The position numbers were made by a program, and so were the translations under genes. Positions 50,101 through 55,584 of a DNA stretch of 64,000 nt are shown here, piece by piece. This stretch comes from Ampullaceana balthica (lineage: Eukaryota > Mollusca > Gastropoda > Lymnaeidae): the NCBI GenBank assembly GCA_944989445.1, contig CALYLW010001400.1, positions 64,167 through 128,166 of the forward strand, in the 5' to 3' direction. The notes beneath the pieces were generated by a model that saw nothing but the letters and a program-made list of their open reading frames with translations, was not told the DNA's origin and made no database searches. The stretch's first letter is position 1. The number at the start of each line of letters is the position of its first letter.

Positions 50101-52472
50101 ATATTTCATTGGATGCGGTTAAAGAAATATTTCATTGGATGCGGTTAAAGAAATATTTCATTGGATGCGGTTAAAGAAATATTTCATTGGATGCGGTTAA
50201 CGAAATATTTCATTGGATGCGGTTAAAGAAATATTTAAATGGATGCGGTTAATTATTGAAAGAATATGACGTCGACATATATAAACCAACTAGTGTATCA
50301 CCCGTCAAAAATGACGGAAGTTTTCAAAATAAATACACATCAGATTAAAAAACAACGTAATAAAGAACTTTCATTTATTTTATTTAGTTTATTTGATTCA
50401 ATTATTATCATATTGAACAATTTTATGCGGAACGTTCGAAAAGTGTTATTTTTTGTGCACTAATTTGGTGCGCTGCTTTCTAAAATTAGTGGCTTCACGG
50501 ACGGACAGATGTGACAGAGATTGAAAATTATTTATTTGTATTTTATTCGTTTTGAAATGTTAACATTATGGTCCTCATATTTTATTAAAATCCTTAATAT
50601 TAATTAACATTTCTCGGGTTTTATCTGAAATATTTTTATGATAATGTAAATGACATTTTTTAATAAATTATTTTGATCATTTAAGGTGTGTGCATTTATT
50701 TACGATACATTCATTTCTGTTTAAGCGTTTATTTCATTTCGTAAATTGTTACAGGTAACATCAGGTACATCAGGTAACATCAGGTAACATCAGGTACATC
50801 AGGTAATCATCAGGTAACATCAGGTAACATCAGGTACATCAGGTAACATCAGGTAACATCAGGTAACATCAGGTAACATCAGGTACATCAGGTAACATCA
50901 GGTATCATCAGGTACATCAGGTAACATCAGGTAACATCAGGTAACATCAGGTACATCAGGTAACATCAGGTAACATCAGGTACATCAGGTAACATCAGGT
51001 ACATCAGGTAACATCAGGTAACATCAGGTACATCAGGTAACATCAGGTAACATCAGGTACATCAGGTAACATCAGGTACATCAGGTAACATCAGGTAACA
51101 TCAGGTAACATCAGGTAACATCAGTTACATCAGGTAACACAGTGATCAAATTGATTGAAACTATAGCATTCATCGAGATTTATCAGTTTCAATAAAGTTA
51201 CATCCGTTATTGCGGATTTTTTTTTCCATTTTATTGATCAATTATTTCATTGATTAAAGTTTAGGTTGAACTTTGTGTCCATTTATTGCAGTTATAATAA
51301 AGTTGAAGTTATAATAAAGTTGAATCTAAAATAAAGTTAAGTAATAATAAAGTTGAAAATATTGCGTTTACTGAAGTACTGACATTTATTAAAGTCTGTT
51401 TTATGTATAATCCAATTATTACAGTCTAATGCGTTTTGACAACTCTTATTTTAACAAATTAGTAACGACGACTTGAACTCACCCCTTCAAAGTCTGTAGG
51501 GAACAGGTTGTATCCTGCCGCCACCAAGATTCCGGACGTGAGTAAAAATAAAAGATGGCCACCAAGTGTCAGAACTATTTTTGGATCAAATATTTTACGG
51601 GGTGGGGTGGAGTATAATTAAAGGTTAAATTCTTAAAATAACAAAACTAATCAATAGTAAACTTTACACTGACTACTTTACACTGACTACTTTACACTGA
51701 CTACTTTACACTGACTACTTTAGGTAACAACTATACTCAAGCTATTTAATCGAACTATTTTACACAAACTTATTTACTTTAACTTCTTAATTCTCCCGTT
51801 TTCAATAACAGTAAAATAGTCATAGCGACGGATCTTCTGTTTTTATTAAAATTTCAGATACAAGGGAAACATAGAGTTAGCCAACTTACCAAATGATAAC
51901 TTGTATTGTTTCACTACACAACTTACAAAAAGATAACTTGAAGGATTTCACTACACAACTTACAAAATGATAACTTGAAGTGTTTCACTACACAACTTAC
52001 AAAATGATAACTTGTATTGTTTCACTACACAATTTACCAAATGATAACTTGTATTGTTTCACTACACAACTTACAAAAAGATAACTTGAAGGATTTCACT
52101 ACACAACTTACAAAATGATAACTTGTAGTGTTTCACCACAAAAGAGCAATATGCCAGTGGGGGTTTTCTGGGGTCGAAGCTGACCGGAGCATCTATGGCC
52201 GGTCCGGGATTGTCATCCATGTCAAGGTCATTGGTTTTCTCGTGTTTCTCCTTCTCATAGGCTGAGTTCTCAACTCCGACCTTGGCCATAGGAACACTGA
52301 CGCCATGGGCTTGAGTCTTGGGAGCACTGACGTCACAGACGTGATTTATGGGAGCACTGGCGTCATAGACGTGACTTTAAGGGTAGCACTAGCGTCATAG
52401 ACTTGAGACGTCTTGTGTGTGATGCCGTTTTGGGACCGGAAGTTTGACATCTGAGTGGAGGACGCTGGAATC
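22665..52472 (-). CDS. Dispatched/Patched-type RND transporter, 20 exons (gene-level entry)
   Basis: Twenty - strand exons splice into about 1,100 residues with the layout of the Dispatched/Patched branch of the RND superfamily: cytosolic N-terminus, TM1 ([21 protein letters not shown]), a luminal loop of about 240 residues, a sterol-sensing-type domain (TM2-6), a Cys-rich cytosolic linker, TM7, a loop of about 290 residues, TM8-12 and a short Lys-rich tail with a CDNCHG motif. TM4 holds GIGADN and TM10 GLAVDYVVH, the GxxxD motifs that couple ion flow to transport in RND proteins. Known relatives export lipid-modified Hedgehog or move sterols at the plasma membrane; the substrate here is inferred only from family. 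The [17 protein letters not shown] block is closest in style to Dispatched. Phases agree at every junction except exons 8/9, which are off by one base. Exons are in the entries below; the 5' end is uncertain. Confidence 0.9.
23109..23797. other. RND intron 19, with degenerate ACATGTGACATA motif cluster
   Basis: Bases 23120-23300 hold about a dozen imperfect copies of near-palindromes around ACATGTGACAT and CACGTG. The rest is unique and without a gene. Confidence 0.6.
23798..23968 (-). CDS. RND gene exon 19: TM8 and TM9
   Basis: Acceptor CTACTCTCAAG, donor ATTTCA|GTAAGT, 57 codons, phase 0. Two helices: [19 protein letters not shown] and [20 protein letters not shown]. Confidence 0.9.
24006..24945. 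repeat. 32-bp array, about 29 copies
   Basis: Unit TATCCCCAGCCACTAAATTA plus TTATAAACACTA; nearly perfect. Begins about 35 bp upstream of the exon 19 acceptor and ends in a C tract at 24920. Confidence 0.97.
25025..25230. repeat. CACACGCACGCAGACAG array
   Basis: Alternating purine-pyrimidine repeat of about 32 bp in intron 18, close to the exon 18 donor. Confidence 0.9.
25241..25324 (-). CDS. RND gene exon 18: end of luminal loop 2
   Basis: Acceptor GTATTCAG, donor AAGAA|GTAAGT, 28 codons, phase 0. Encodes [18 protein letters not shown] then [10 protein letters not shown], just before TM8. An 11-kb-class CA/GC-rich microsatellite-like tract lies in the intron 12 bp after the donor. Confidence 0.83.
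25325..25783. other. RND intron 17, unique part
   Basis: AT-rich unique sequence. A 62-codon + strand frame at 25537-25725 has no family features. Confidence 0.55.
25784..25893 (-). repeat. Short degenerate repeat starting at the exon 17 donor
   Basis: On the - strand the donor GTAGGTCGTTAG is followed by GTAGGTCATTGGGTCAGTCG twice, with ATAGGCCATTTGATCAATCT between. The donor heptamer recurs. Confidence 0.7.
25894..26021 (-). CDS. RND gene exon 17: luminal loop 2
   Basis: Acceptor CTCCTGTAG, donor AAATG|GTAGGT, phase 1 to 0. Encodes [20 protein letters not shown] to [11 protein letters not shown]. Confidence 0.86.
26253..26379 (-). CDS. RND gene exon 16: luminal loop 2
   Basis: Acceptor TTTCAACAG, donor CCCTG|GTAATT, phase 0 to 1. 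Encodes [20 protein letters not shown] to [10 protein letters not shown]. Confidence 0.85.
26642..26812 (-). CDS. RND gene exon 15: luminal loop 2 with coding repeat
   Basis: Acceptor TTTTCTCCAG, donor TTTGAG|GTAAAC, 57 codons, phase 0. Begins [20 protein letters not shown], a 12-bp in-frame repeat (NTLY), then [16 protein letters not shown] to ERFYRYFE. N-x-S/T sequons occur at NNT (twice) and NTS. Confidence 0.86.
27106..27225 (-). CDS. RND gene exon 14: luminal loop 2
   Basis: Acceptor TTGTTGTCAG, donor TGAAG|GTCAGT, 40 codons, phase 0. Encodes [20 protein letters not shown] to [14 protein letters not shown]. Its first 14 bases and its acceptor form the unit of a 41-bp array of about 30 copies upstream. 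Confidence 0.86.
27226..28478 (-). repeat. 41-bp array, about 30 copies, carrying a 3' splice site
   Basis: On the - strand each unit reads GTTTGTTTTGTTGTCAG then GAAATGTGTGAGAG, i.e. pyrimidine tract, AG and the first 14 bases of exon 14, then AATAATACGA. Blocks of about seven units are themselves duplicated (27240-27540 versus 27545-27840). Confidence 0.96.
28479..29106. other. RND intron 13, unique part with one 57-bp duplication
   Basis: Duplication at 28826-28941 (core GAGCAATAGACGTCACTGGG). Otherwise AT-rich, no gene. Confidence 0.6.
29107..29238 (-). CDS. RND gene exon 13: luminal loop 2
   Basis: Acceptor TTGTTCCAG, donor CTCTTG|GTAAGT, 44 codons, phase 0. Encodes [24 protein letters not shown] and [17 protein letters not shown], with two cysteines as in the second loop of Dispatched-type proteins. 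The acceptor is copied twice more upstream. Confidence 0.86.
29218..29375 (-). repeat. 52-55-bp repeat, 3 copies, carrying the exon 13 acceptor
   Basis: On the - strand each copy has CTTGTTCCAG then GTTGTCATATCGT (acceptor plus exon start), followed by AATCGTATTAGACATATTAG. One copy has CAACGTTG in place of CCAGGTTG. Confidence 0.9.
29400..29535. mobile_element. Interspersed repeat fragment
   Basis: Shares TTTTATCTTATCTT, ATACGGACGCGCC-like and CAGAAGAT..TGAGTCC segments with 34245-34320, so both are copies of one dispersed family, probably a SINE tail. Confidence 0.45.
29579..29692. repeat. 14-bp array, about 8 copies
   Basis: Unit AATGGCTAATGTGCT. Confidence 0.95.
30067..30385. repeat. 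12- to 24-bp array, about 11 full copies
   Basis: Starts as 12-bp ATTGCTACAACT and becomes 24-bp ACTGCTGCAAGTACTGTTAC plus AGCC. Open in all directions; not coding. Lies just 3' of exon 12. Confidence 0.93.
30420..30512 (-). CDS. RND gene exon 12: luminal loop 2
   Basis: Acceptor AAATTTCAG, donor GTCAAG|GTAAAA. 31 codons, phase 0. Encodes [18 protein letters not shown] to DDKNVK, leading into VVISFGL of exon 13. Confidence 0.82.
30617..32400 (+). mobile_element. hAT remnant (FAM200/ZBED5-like 3' part), interrupted by a pogo element
   Basis: Begins with a hAT-like terminus GGGTTCCCAACTTATGGGTC. Scattered pieces resemble the C-terminal transposase region: [12 protein letters not shown] near 30770 and [19 protein letters not shown] near 32085. 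Many stops; heavily decayed. Confidence 0.5.
31077..32022 (+). mobile_element. pogo/Tigger-type element, non-autonomous
   Basis: Flanked by TA on both sides (31075-31076, 32023-32024) with inverted ends CAGTGG..CCACTG and internal AACGAGT motifs typical of Tigger termini. Contains a short CENP-B-like helix-turn-helix start, [18 protein letters not shown] at about 31440, then breaks. A 31-bp triplication sits inside at 31462-31556. Confidence 0.8.
32500..33480. repeat. GTGTGTACGTGA-type compound repeat, about 1 kb
   Basis: Long alternating purine-pyrimidine tract built from TGTGTGTACGTGAT and TGTGTGTGAGTACGTGAG. Intron 11, up to 30 bp from the exon 11 donor. Sequence of this type can adopt Z-DNA. 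Confidence 0.93.
33509..33751 (-). CDS. RND gene exon 11: cytosolic linker and TM7
   Basis: Acceptor CACGTGACAG, donor AAACCG|GTGAGT. 81 codons, phase 0 at both ends. Encodes [51 protein letters not shown] and TM7 [19 protein letters not shown]. The longest open frame here (from 33692) is a different frame and is not the protein. Confidence 0.87.
33955..34085. repeat. Short CACACCAGGTGATGTTAAC repeat, about 4 copies
   Basis: Imperfect 25-35-bp unit in intron 10. Confidence 0.8.
34200..34320 (-). mobile_element. SINE fragment
   Basis: On the - strand ends in a B box GGGTTCGAATCTCAG; tail TATCTTATCTTAT. Related to 29400-29535. Confidence 0.5.
34320..34545 (-). mobile_element. tRNA-derived SINE
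   Basis: On the - strand the head reads TGGTCGAGTGGCAGCGCACT (A box) and ATGGGTTCGAATCCGTG (B box), a clear tRNA-like promoter, followed by GC-rich body CCCGGGGCCCAGGGCG and TCACCCCGCTCCG. Confidence 0.75.
34546..35009. other. RND intron 10, unique part
   Basis: No gene seen; an 84-codon open frame at 34753-35007 has no recognisable features. Confidence 0.5.
35010..35315. repeat. 16-bp array, about 18 copies
   Basis: Unit GATTGACGGTACTTCT and the variant GACAGGCGGTACTTCT. Confidence 0.93.
35370..35990 (+). mobile_element. Non-LTR retrotransposon 3' fragment
   Basis: Pieces such as [12 protein letters not shown] (35455) and [15 protein letters not shown] (35845) resemble the C-terminal part of non-LTR ORF2 proteins. 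Broken by stops and by two internal expansions, 35521-35638 (ATGGCAGATGGGAGG) and 35742-35850 (GTGAGACCTGATGGCTACTG). Confidence 0.4.
36375..36826. mobile_element. AT-rich MITE, hAT-like ends, copy 1
   Basis: Ends AGGGCTG and CAGCCCT with long ATTAATCGATTAA-rich subterminal parts. The core TTATTTCGCGAAATCGGTTA onward is shared over about 270 bp with 46760-47030. Confidence 0.65.
37290..37540 (-). repeat. 36-bp repeat adjoining the exon 10 donor, about 6 copies
   Basis: On the - strand the donor region GTAAGTACTGACCTCG is echoed by ATAAGTTTTTCTGACCTCG and ATGTTCTTCTGGCCTCG in each unit, so the donor G is lost in the copies. Confidence 0.75.
37541..37730 (-). CDS. RND gene exon 10: TM5 and TM6
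   Basis: Acceptor TTCTCTCCCAG, donor CACAAA|GTAAGT, phase 2 to 0. Encodes [20 protein letters not shown] and a second helix ending [11 protein letters not shown], completing the five-helix sterol-sensing-type block. Confidence 0.9.
37731..38263. other. RND intron 9, unique
   Basis: AT-rich, no gene or repeat of note. Confidence 0.6.
38264..38395 (-). CDS. RND gene exon 9: TM4 with intramembrane Asp
   Basis: Acceptor ATGTTATAG, donor TTAAG|GTCAGT, phase 2 to 2. Encodes [20 protein letters not shown] then IFVFNDTW, the TM4 GxxxD signature, followed by [11 protein letters not shown]. Relatives usually have GIGADD; here the second Asp is Asn. Confidence 0.9.
38722..40034 (-). repeat. 30-bp array, about 40 copies, with TTACAGGTGGGT, noisy
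   Basis: On the - strand the unit is GATATATTACAGGTGGGTTG plus ACAGGATTGT. The exon 8 donor ATTCAG|GTAGGTT is the edge of the array. The first six units (38722-38890) are clean; from 38890 to 40030 almost every unit has single-base insertions or losses, as in an uncorrected long-read consensus. Confidence 0.88.
40035..40221 (-). CDS. RND gene exon 8: TM2 and TM3 of the sterol-sensing-type domain
   Basis: Acceptor TTTTTCACAG, donor ATTCAG|GTAGG. Encodes two membrane helices ([19 protein letters not shown] and [19 protein letters not shown]). Length 187 bp gives phase 1 at the end, but exon 9 needs phase 2. One missing T in GATTCAG (GATTTCAG would fit) explains it; the sequence just downstream looks poorly polished. 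Confidence 0.84.
40223..40490 (-). repeat. Duplicated exon 7 end plus donor
   Basis: TCAACTTTCAGTCTAGACAG with GTAAGGTCTAG occurs at the true exon end (40481-40510) and again at 40438-40467. Only the exon-side copy continues the frame. The remainder of the interval is unique intron. Confidence 0.85.
40491..40571 (-). CDS. RND gene exon 7: end of luminal loop 1
   Basis: Acceptor TTATTCCAG, donor AGACAG|GTAAGG. 81 bp, phase 0 to 0, encoding [18 protein letters not shown] then MTVNFQSRQ. The last bases of the exon and the donor are present a second time about 43 bp into the intron. Confidence 0.84.
40691..40818. repeat. CA microsatellite
   Basis: CACACA with interspersed ATACACA and AAACACATA. 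Confidence 0.95.
41186..42490 (+). mobile_element. 5'-truncated non-LTR retrotransposon (reverse transcriptase to 3' end)
   Basis: Starts inside the RT domain at [10 protein letters not shown] (motif A), then [20 protein letters not shown] (motif B) and ILFADDAAL (catalytic FADD, motif C). A frameshift near 41640 moves to the next frame: [44 protein letters not shown], then a stop and another frame with a C-terminal [17 protein letters not shown] zinc knuckle. The 3' tail has TCGTCTCGCGCGACGGA and GATGAT. Antisense to the RND gene, in intron 6. Clade not assigned; inactive. Confidence 0.9.
42518..42690 (-). repeat. 33-37-bp repeat, 5 copies, carrying the exon 6 donor
   Basis: On the - strand AAGATTTTATG|GTACAATTAA recurs at about 42521, 42554, 42588, 42624 and 42661 (+ strand position of the GTAC). 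Confidence 0.88.
42665..42777 (-). CDS. RND gene exon 6: luminal loop 1
   Basis: Acceptor TTTCATCAG, donor TTTATG|GTACAA, phase 1 to 0. Encodes [20 protein letters not shown] to LEIIQDFM. The donor is weak and lies in the first unit of a five-copy repeat. The next exon ([10 protein letters not shown]) continues the helix smoothly. Confidence 0.8.
43062..43207 (-). CDS. RND gene exon 5: luminal loop 1
   Basis: Acceptor CATGTTCAG, donor AACTG|GTTTGT. Phase 2 to 1. Encodes [20 protein letters not shown] (one N-x-S sequon) through [14 protein letters not shown]. Confidence 0.85.
43703..44560 (-). repeat. 30-bp array, about 28 copies, carrying the exon 4 donor
   Basis: On the - strand each unit is TCTCTCATAAG|GTGAGACTT plus GTTATTTCAC. 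Copies alternate between ATAAGGTGAG and ATAAAGTGAG. The three units nearest the exon have AAAGTGAACGAGC variants. No stop in one - strand frame for over 300 codons. Confidence 0.96.
44546..44773 (-). CDS. RND gene exon 4: luminal loop 1
   Basis: Acceptor GGTTGCAG, donor CATAAG|GTGAGA, phase 2 to 2. Encodes loop sequence with [26 protein letters not shown] and GCSKPSSLI, including two cysteines likely paired in the loop. The donor is repeated about 28 times downstream. Confidence 0.87.
44774..45409. other. RND intron 3, 5' part, with CCGGAGCCGG duplication
   Basis: 44967-45200 is a GC-rich patch with two imperfect copies (CCGGAGCCGGAGCT, GTAAAAATT(C/T)(C/G)CCGGAT) in AT-rich surroundings, perhaps the end of a mobile element. 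The rest has no feature. Confidence 0.5.
45410..46345. repeat. 24-bp array, about 38 copies
   Basis: Unit TTGTTGCTGTGTGTAATTAG plus GTCAAA, diverged; a local form with TGTCATTATG after 46190. Confidence 0.94.
46725..47705. mobile_element. AT-rich MITE copy 2 with a nested insertion
   Basis: Same core as 36375-36826 (TTATTTCGCGAAATCGGTTA) with ATTAATCG-rich ends. Relative to copy 1 it is interrupted at about 47033-47585. Confidence 0.62.
47033..47585. mobile_element. Insertion inside the MITE, with GGCGCC-rich duplications
   Basis: Absent from the otherwise matching MITE at 36375. Contains two copies of a 130-bp block (GGCGCC, AAAGCCCAA, CACAAAGTATTTTATA) and two copies of ACAATGACGTCATATAATAT. 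Family unknown. Confidence 0.5.
47706..48194. other. RND intron 3, middle part
   Basis: No gene seen. Contains a degraded sequence repeated at 47755-47790 and 48085-48125 (GACGAGGAATTTTGC/CCGCC), likely transposon debris. Confidence 0.45.
48195..48610. repeat. 31-bp array, about 13 copies
   Basis: Unit CAGACAAACACACAACTAGA plus CGTTTTATTAA, nearly perfect. Confidence 0.97.
48785..48972. repeat. 24-bp array, 8 copies
   Basis: Unit CTACTTGTAGGACCAGACAA plus TTT; each unit contains a small inverted repeat. Confidence 0.96.
49155..49775. repeat. 34/36-bp array, about 18 copies
   Basis: Unit CACACTTAGATGAACTTATA then CCAAATATTGTGAA; some units have an extra CA. Confidence 0.96.
49845..49955. 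repeat. 22-bp repeat, about 5 copies
   Basis: GTTGAACAAGAGGTGAAAAT unit next to the exon 3 donor but not including it. Confidence 0.85.
49964..50034 (-). CDS. RND gene exon 3
   Basis: Acceptor CTGCTCAG, donor GATGA|GTGAGTC. 71 bp, phase 0 to 2, encoding [20 protein letters not shown] and DEDE, start of the first luminal loop. A 30-bp array begins inside the polypyrimidine tract just upstream. Confidence 0.82.
50042..50250 (-). repeat. 30-bp array, 7 copies, abutting the exon 3 acceptor
   Basis: On the - strand the unit AATGAAATATTTCTTTAACC flows into the pyrimidine tract of exon 3 (TTTCTTTCTGCTCAG). The AG itself is not in the unit. Confidence 0.9.
50251..50752. other. RND intron 2, unique AT-rich part
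   Basis: No gene; a 65-codon frame at 50266-50463 is unremarkable. Confidence 0.55.
50753..51141. repeat. 10/11-bp array, about 37 copies
   Basis: Units AACATCAGGT and ACATCAGGT. Each has CAGGTAAC, so on the + strand it is a run of donor-like CAG|GTAA. Confidence 0.95.
51483..51574 (-). CDS. RND gene exon 2: TM1
   Basis: Acceptor AAAAATAG, donor AGGG|GTGAGT. Phase 1 start matches exon 1, phase 0 end. Encodes the first membrane helix [20 protein letters not shown] and the following NLFPTDFEG. Confidence 0.85.
51657..51722. repeat. 14-bp array, about 4-5 copies
   Basis: Unit ACTTTACACTGACT. Confidence 0.92.
51880..52133 (-). repeat. 37-bp array, 7 copies, carrying the exon 1 donor
   Basis: On the - strand each unit is CAAGTTATCATTTT|GTAAGT plus TGTGTAGTGAAACACTT. 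Reading past the first donor hits a stop in the next copy. Confidence 0.94.
52112..52472 (-). CDS. RND gene exon 1: cytosolic N-terminus
   Basis: Acceptor CTACCCAG precedes 52472; donor CATTTT|GTAAGT follows 52112. It ends [20 protein letters not shown], the cytosolic lead-in to TM1. Possible starts are ATG at 52448-52450 (MSNFRSQNG) or ATG at 52287-52289 (MAKVGVENS). Between them lies a 30-bp coding repeat (VYDASAP-type units) whose first copy is 2 nt longer, which breaks the frame between the two ATGs. The downstream ATG is therefore safest unless this is an assembly indel. Confidence 0.72.
52290..52410 (-). repeat. 30-bp repeat in exon 1, 4 copies
   Basis: On the - strand GTCTATGACGCCAGTGCTCC-type units encode VYDASAP, VCDVSAP and AHGVSVP. 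The most upstream copy is 32 bp instead of 30. Confidence 0.8.
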
Positions 52473-53348
52473 CTGGGTAGAAAACTAAGTCTAATAATTT
52501 GAGGTTGGTATAGCCTCTATTTGATTTTTTTATCATTTCATTTATTTATTTCTTTGTGTTTATAATTATTGTTTTAATTTTTTCTAAACGTAATCATCTT
52601 TATGTATTGTAAAAATAATTTCCAAGTATTTTTCATTTTATTTTTATGTTTTATTTAAGGAAAGGTCTTGATTTTCATATTTATTACTGATATCACTATA
52701 TATCAAAGTCAAATTACTTCACTTCTCTGTGCGGAGTGCTTCAAGATAAATTAACTAAAAACATGTTTGAAGACCCATTTACTCTCAATTTTACTTGACT
52801 TTATTTTAGCTTTTTAATTATTAATTTAATGAAAATTTTACGGGATGCAGTGCTCTGTCTTGTTGTTTTTTTTAACTTAAAAGAAAAAAATTCATTTAAA
52901 AGGACAAATGTATTTTTTCGCAAAATTGCAATAAAATAGACGAAATGAAAAAGAATGATATCTATCTAATCCATTATGTGAAGTAACCACACCAACCCAA
53001 TTCCCTAACACTTGTACCACGTTATCACTATCACAAACCCCAGTACTAACGGTAAATTCTGAATTCCTCACTTCCTGAAGTTTACTTGGACCTCACATGA
53101 ACACATGAACCAGTTTCTGACCTAATGTTCTCCACCCTTGTCATTGCAATGAAATCTTTCTAGGCAACTATCGATATAAATATTGAAGAGGTGAAAGTAA
53201 TGACGTACAAGGGTTATTTTTAAATTTCTTATCTTTGTCCCACCCTCCCTAAACCTCACTCACCTTTTCTCCCCTCCTCCTATTTTGGAATAGCGATAAG
53301 ACTAGAAAATATTCCATCTAAGAATTTCCACTTTTTGTTCCTTCCAAA
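52473..53348. other. AT-rich stretch upstream of RND exon 1
   Basis: No gene or array. Would be intron 1 if the exon at 56737 belongs to the gene, or promoter region if it does not; no clear TATA or initiator is evident. Confidence 0.5.
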
Positions 53349-53515
53349 CAGTGCCGGCATTAGGCTACTGCAACCTTTGCGATAATTCTTCTAGGCCTTA
53401 CGCTTAGATTTTATGGGTCAAATTTCACTTTCTATCCTTTTCCCTACCCAAACCGGGCCCCGCGGCCCGCGCATCCGTTTCGCATAGGGCCCCACAATTG
53501 TAATGACCGGTCCTG
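53349..53515. mobile_element. 167-bp MITE, hAT-type
   Basis: Ends CAGTGCCGGCATTA and TAATGACCGGTCCTG (imperfect inverted repeats), flanked by CTTCCAAA and CTTCCGAA, an 8-bp target duplication with one change. Interior has GGGCCCCGCGGCCCG, similar in flavour to the GGGGCCCC sequence by the hAT at 16205. Confidence 0.75.
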
Positions 53516-53894
53516 CTTCCGAATACCTGTTAAAATACCCACTAATCCCCACCCAAAACATTTGAAATATGTCAGTTCTTGAAATGTTTACATCTATTTA
53601 CAATTTTTTCATAATTAGGTCAAGTCTATTTTTAAATGAATCATCCTGTAGTGAGTTGATATGACTTCATTCATTGAATGTTGGATATGGTGATAACGAT
53701 TCATCTTTCTACCAAAACTTATGATCAGAGAATGTTCACTTCAACAAAAATCCTAACATTGAACATCGTTTAAATCAGACCCAGACATCAGTGACAGCTA
53801 AGAACATTGATACTCAATCAATTAATACTGTTTAATTTAAGATAGCTCTGTGTTAAGTACATCACGTTTAACCAAGAACTTAAAATTGACTTAA

Positions 53895-54240
53895 ATTGTG
53901 CTGTGGGCCAGGGGTGGGCAAAGTACGTCACGAGCTGTGGGCCAGGGGTGGGCAAAGTACGTCACGAGCTGTGGGCCAGGGGTGGGGAAAGTACGTCACG
54001 AGCTTTGGGCCAGGGGTGGGCAAAGTACGTCACGAGCTGTGGGCCAGGGGTGGGCAAAGTACGTCACGAGCTATGGGCCAGGGGTGGGCAAAGTACGTCA
54101 CGAGCTGTGGGCGAGGGGTGGGCAAAGTACGTCACGAGCTGTGGGCCAGGGTTGGGCAAAGTACGTCACGAGCTGTGGGCCATAGGTGGGCAAAGTACGT
54201 CACGAGCTGTGGGCCAGGGGTGGGCAAAGTACGTCATGAG
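53895..54240. repeat. 35-bp array, 10 copies, of a hAT-like terminus
   Basis: Unit GGGCCAGGGGTGGGCAAAGT plus ACGTCACGAGCTGT. CAGGGGTGGGCAAA is the typical end of hAT elements; the element body (TGTGGCCCGC) follows the last copy. Confidence 0.93.
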
Positions 54241-55330
54241 GTCCACATACAGCCCGCCAAAGAGTTGTTTTTTTATGTGGCCCGCAAAAACATTCAGAAA
54301 ACACGTCTTGAACTTAGATTTGCTTCATTTCCGCGACCGGAAGTTCGTCTCGTGATGTCCGTTAGATCCGTAAATGCGCACTCTTCCGGTTTTATTTCAA
54401 TTTTATCTTTGAAACAGAAAATTTTAAAACTTTTCCAAGCTTAGTCAGCCCATGAGCCATCTGGAAAATCTTTAAAAATTGTTGATGAATGCCCTGTGTT
54501 TACTGAAGAATTGATACACAAATATGTATGTGGCAGAAACCCGTGTGTTTACAGTGTCATTAAACAATAGTCATGTTTAAGTTGTTCAATCTGAAACAAT
54601 ATAGCGAAATTAAACAATAGTCATGTTTAAGTTGTTCAATCTGAAACAATATAGCGAAATTAAACAATAGTCATGTTTAAGTTGTTCAATCTGAAACAAT
54701 ATAGCGAAATTAAACAATAGTCATGTTTAAGTTGTTCAATCTGAAACAATGCAGCGAAATTAAACAATAGTCATGTTTAAGTTGTTCAATCTGAAACAAT
54801 ACAGCGAAATTAAACAATAGTCGTGTTTAAGTTGTTCAATCTGAAACAATACAGCGAAATTAAACAATAGTCGTGTTTAAGTTGTTCAATCTGAAACAAT
54901 ACAGCGAAATTAAACAATAGTCGTGTTTAAGTTGTTCAATCTGAAACAATACAGCGAAATTAAACAATAGTCATGTTTAAGTTGTTCAATCTGAAACAAT
55001 ACAGCGAAATTAAACAATAGTCATGTTTAAGTTGTTCAATCTGAAACAATATAGCGAAATTAAACAATAGTCATGTTTAAGTTGTTCAATCTGAAACAAT
55101 ATAGCGAAATTAAACAATAGTCATGTTTAAGTTGTTCAATCTGAAACAATATAGCGAAATTAAACAATAGTCGTGTTTAAGTTGTTCAATCTGAAACAAT
55201 ACAGCGAAATTAAACAACAATTTTTGCGGAAAACGTTCTGAGGTTGAAGGCAAGAAAAAATCTGCAGATTGTGTTACAAAGTGACAAACAAACATTTGTA
55301 AGAAAGCAACCAACACTTCAGGACAGTGTT
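54241..55330 (+). mobile_element. hAT transposase remnant (GTF2IRD2/SCAND3-like N-terminal part)
   Basis: Pieces in sequence: KIVDECPVFTEELIHKYV (54480), a zinc-finger-like TIVMFKLFNLKQYSEIKQ now tandemly repeated, and VLRLKARKNLQIVLQ with QDSVTEASL (55230-55345). This matches the order in GTF2IRD2-type hAT proteins. Decayed and interrupted by arrays. A solo hAT-like terminus (GGTGACCCCTG) lies at 57270-57290. Confidence 0.5.
54545..55215. repeat. 50-bp array, 13 copies, derived from the transposase zinc finger
   Basis: Unit TAAACAATAGTCATGTTTAA, GTTGTTCAATCTGAAACAAT, A(T/C)AGCGAAAT. One frame of a single unit resembles the zinc-finger helix of hAT proteins; the 50-bp period prevents a continuous frame. 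Confidence 0.93.
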
Positions 55331-55545
55331 ACAGAGGCCAGTTTGATGCTAGTACTAGAAGCAAGTTTCATGATAGTACTACAGAGGCCAGTTGAATGAT
55401 AGTGCTACAGAGGCCAGTTGAATGATAGTGCTACAGAGGCCAGTTGAATGATAGTACTACAGAGGCCAGTTGAATGATAGTGCTACAGAGGCCAGTTGAA
55501 TGATAGTACTACAGAGACCAGTTTAATGATAGTACTATAACCTTG
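55320..55545. repeat. 26-28-bp array, 7-8 copies
   Basis: Unit GATAGT(A/G)CTACAGAGGCCAG plus TTGAAT. First copy coincides with the transposase codons VTEASL. Confidence 0.9.
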
Positions 55546-55584
55546 CAAAATGTAACAAGTCTTTTTCGGATGGCGAGTTAGTTA

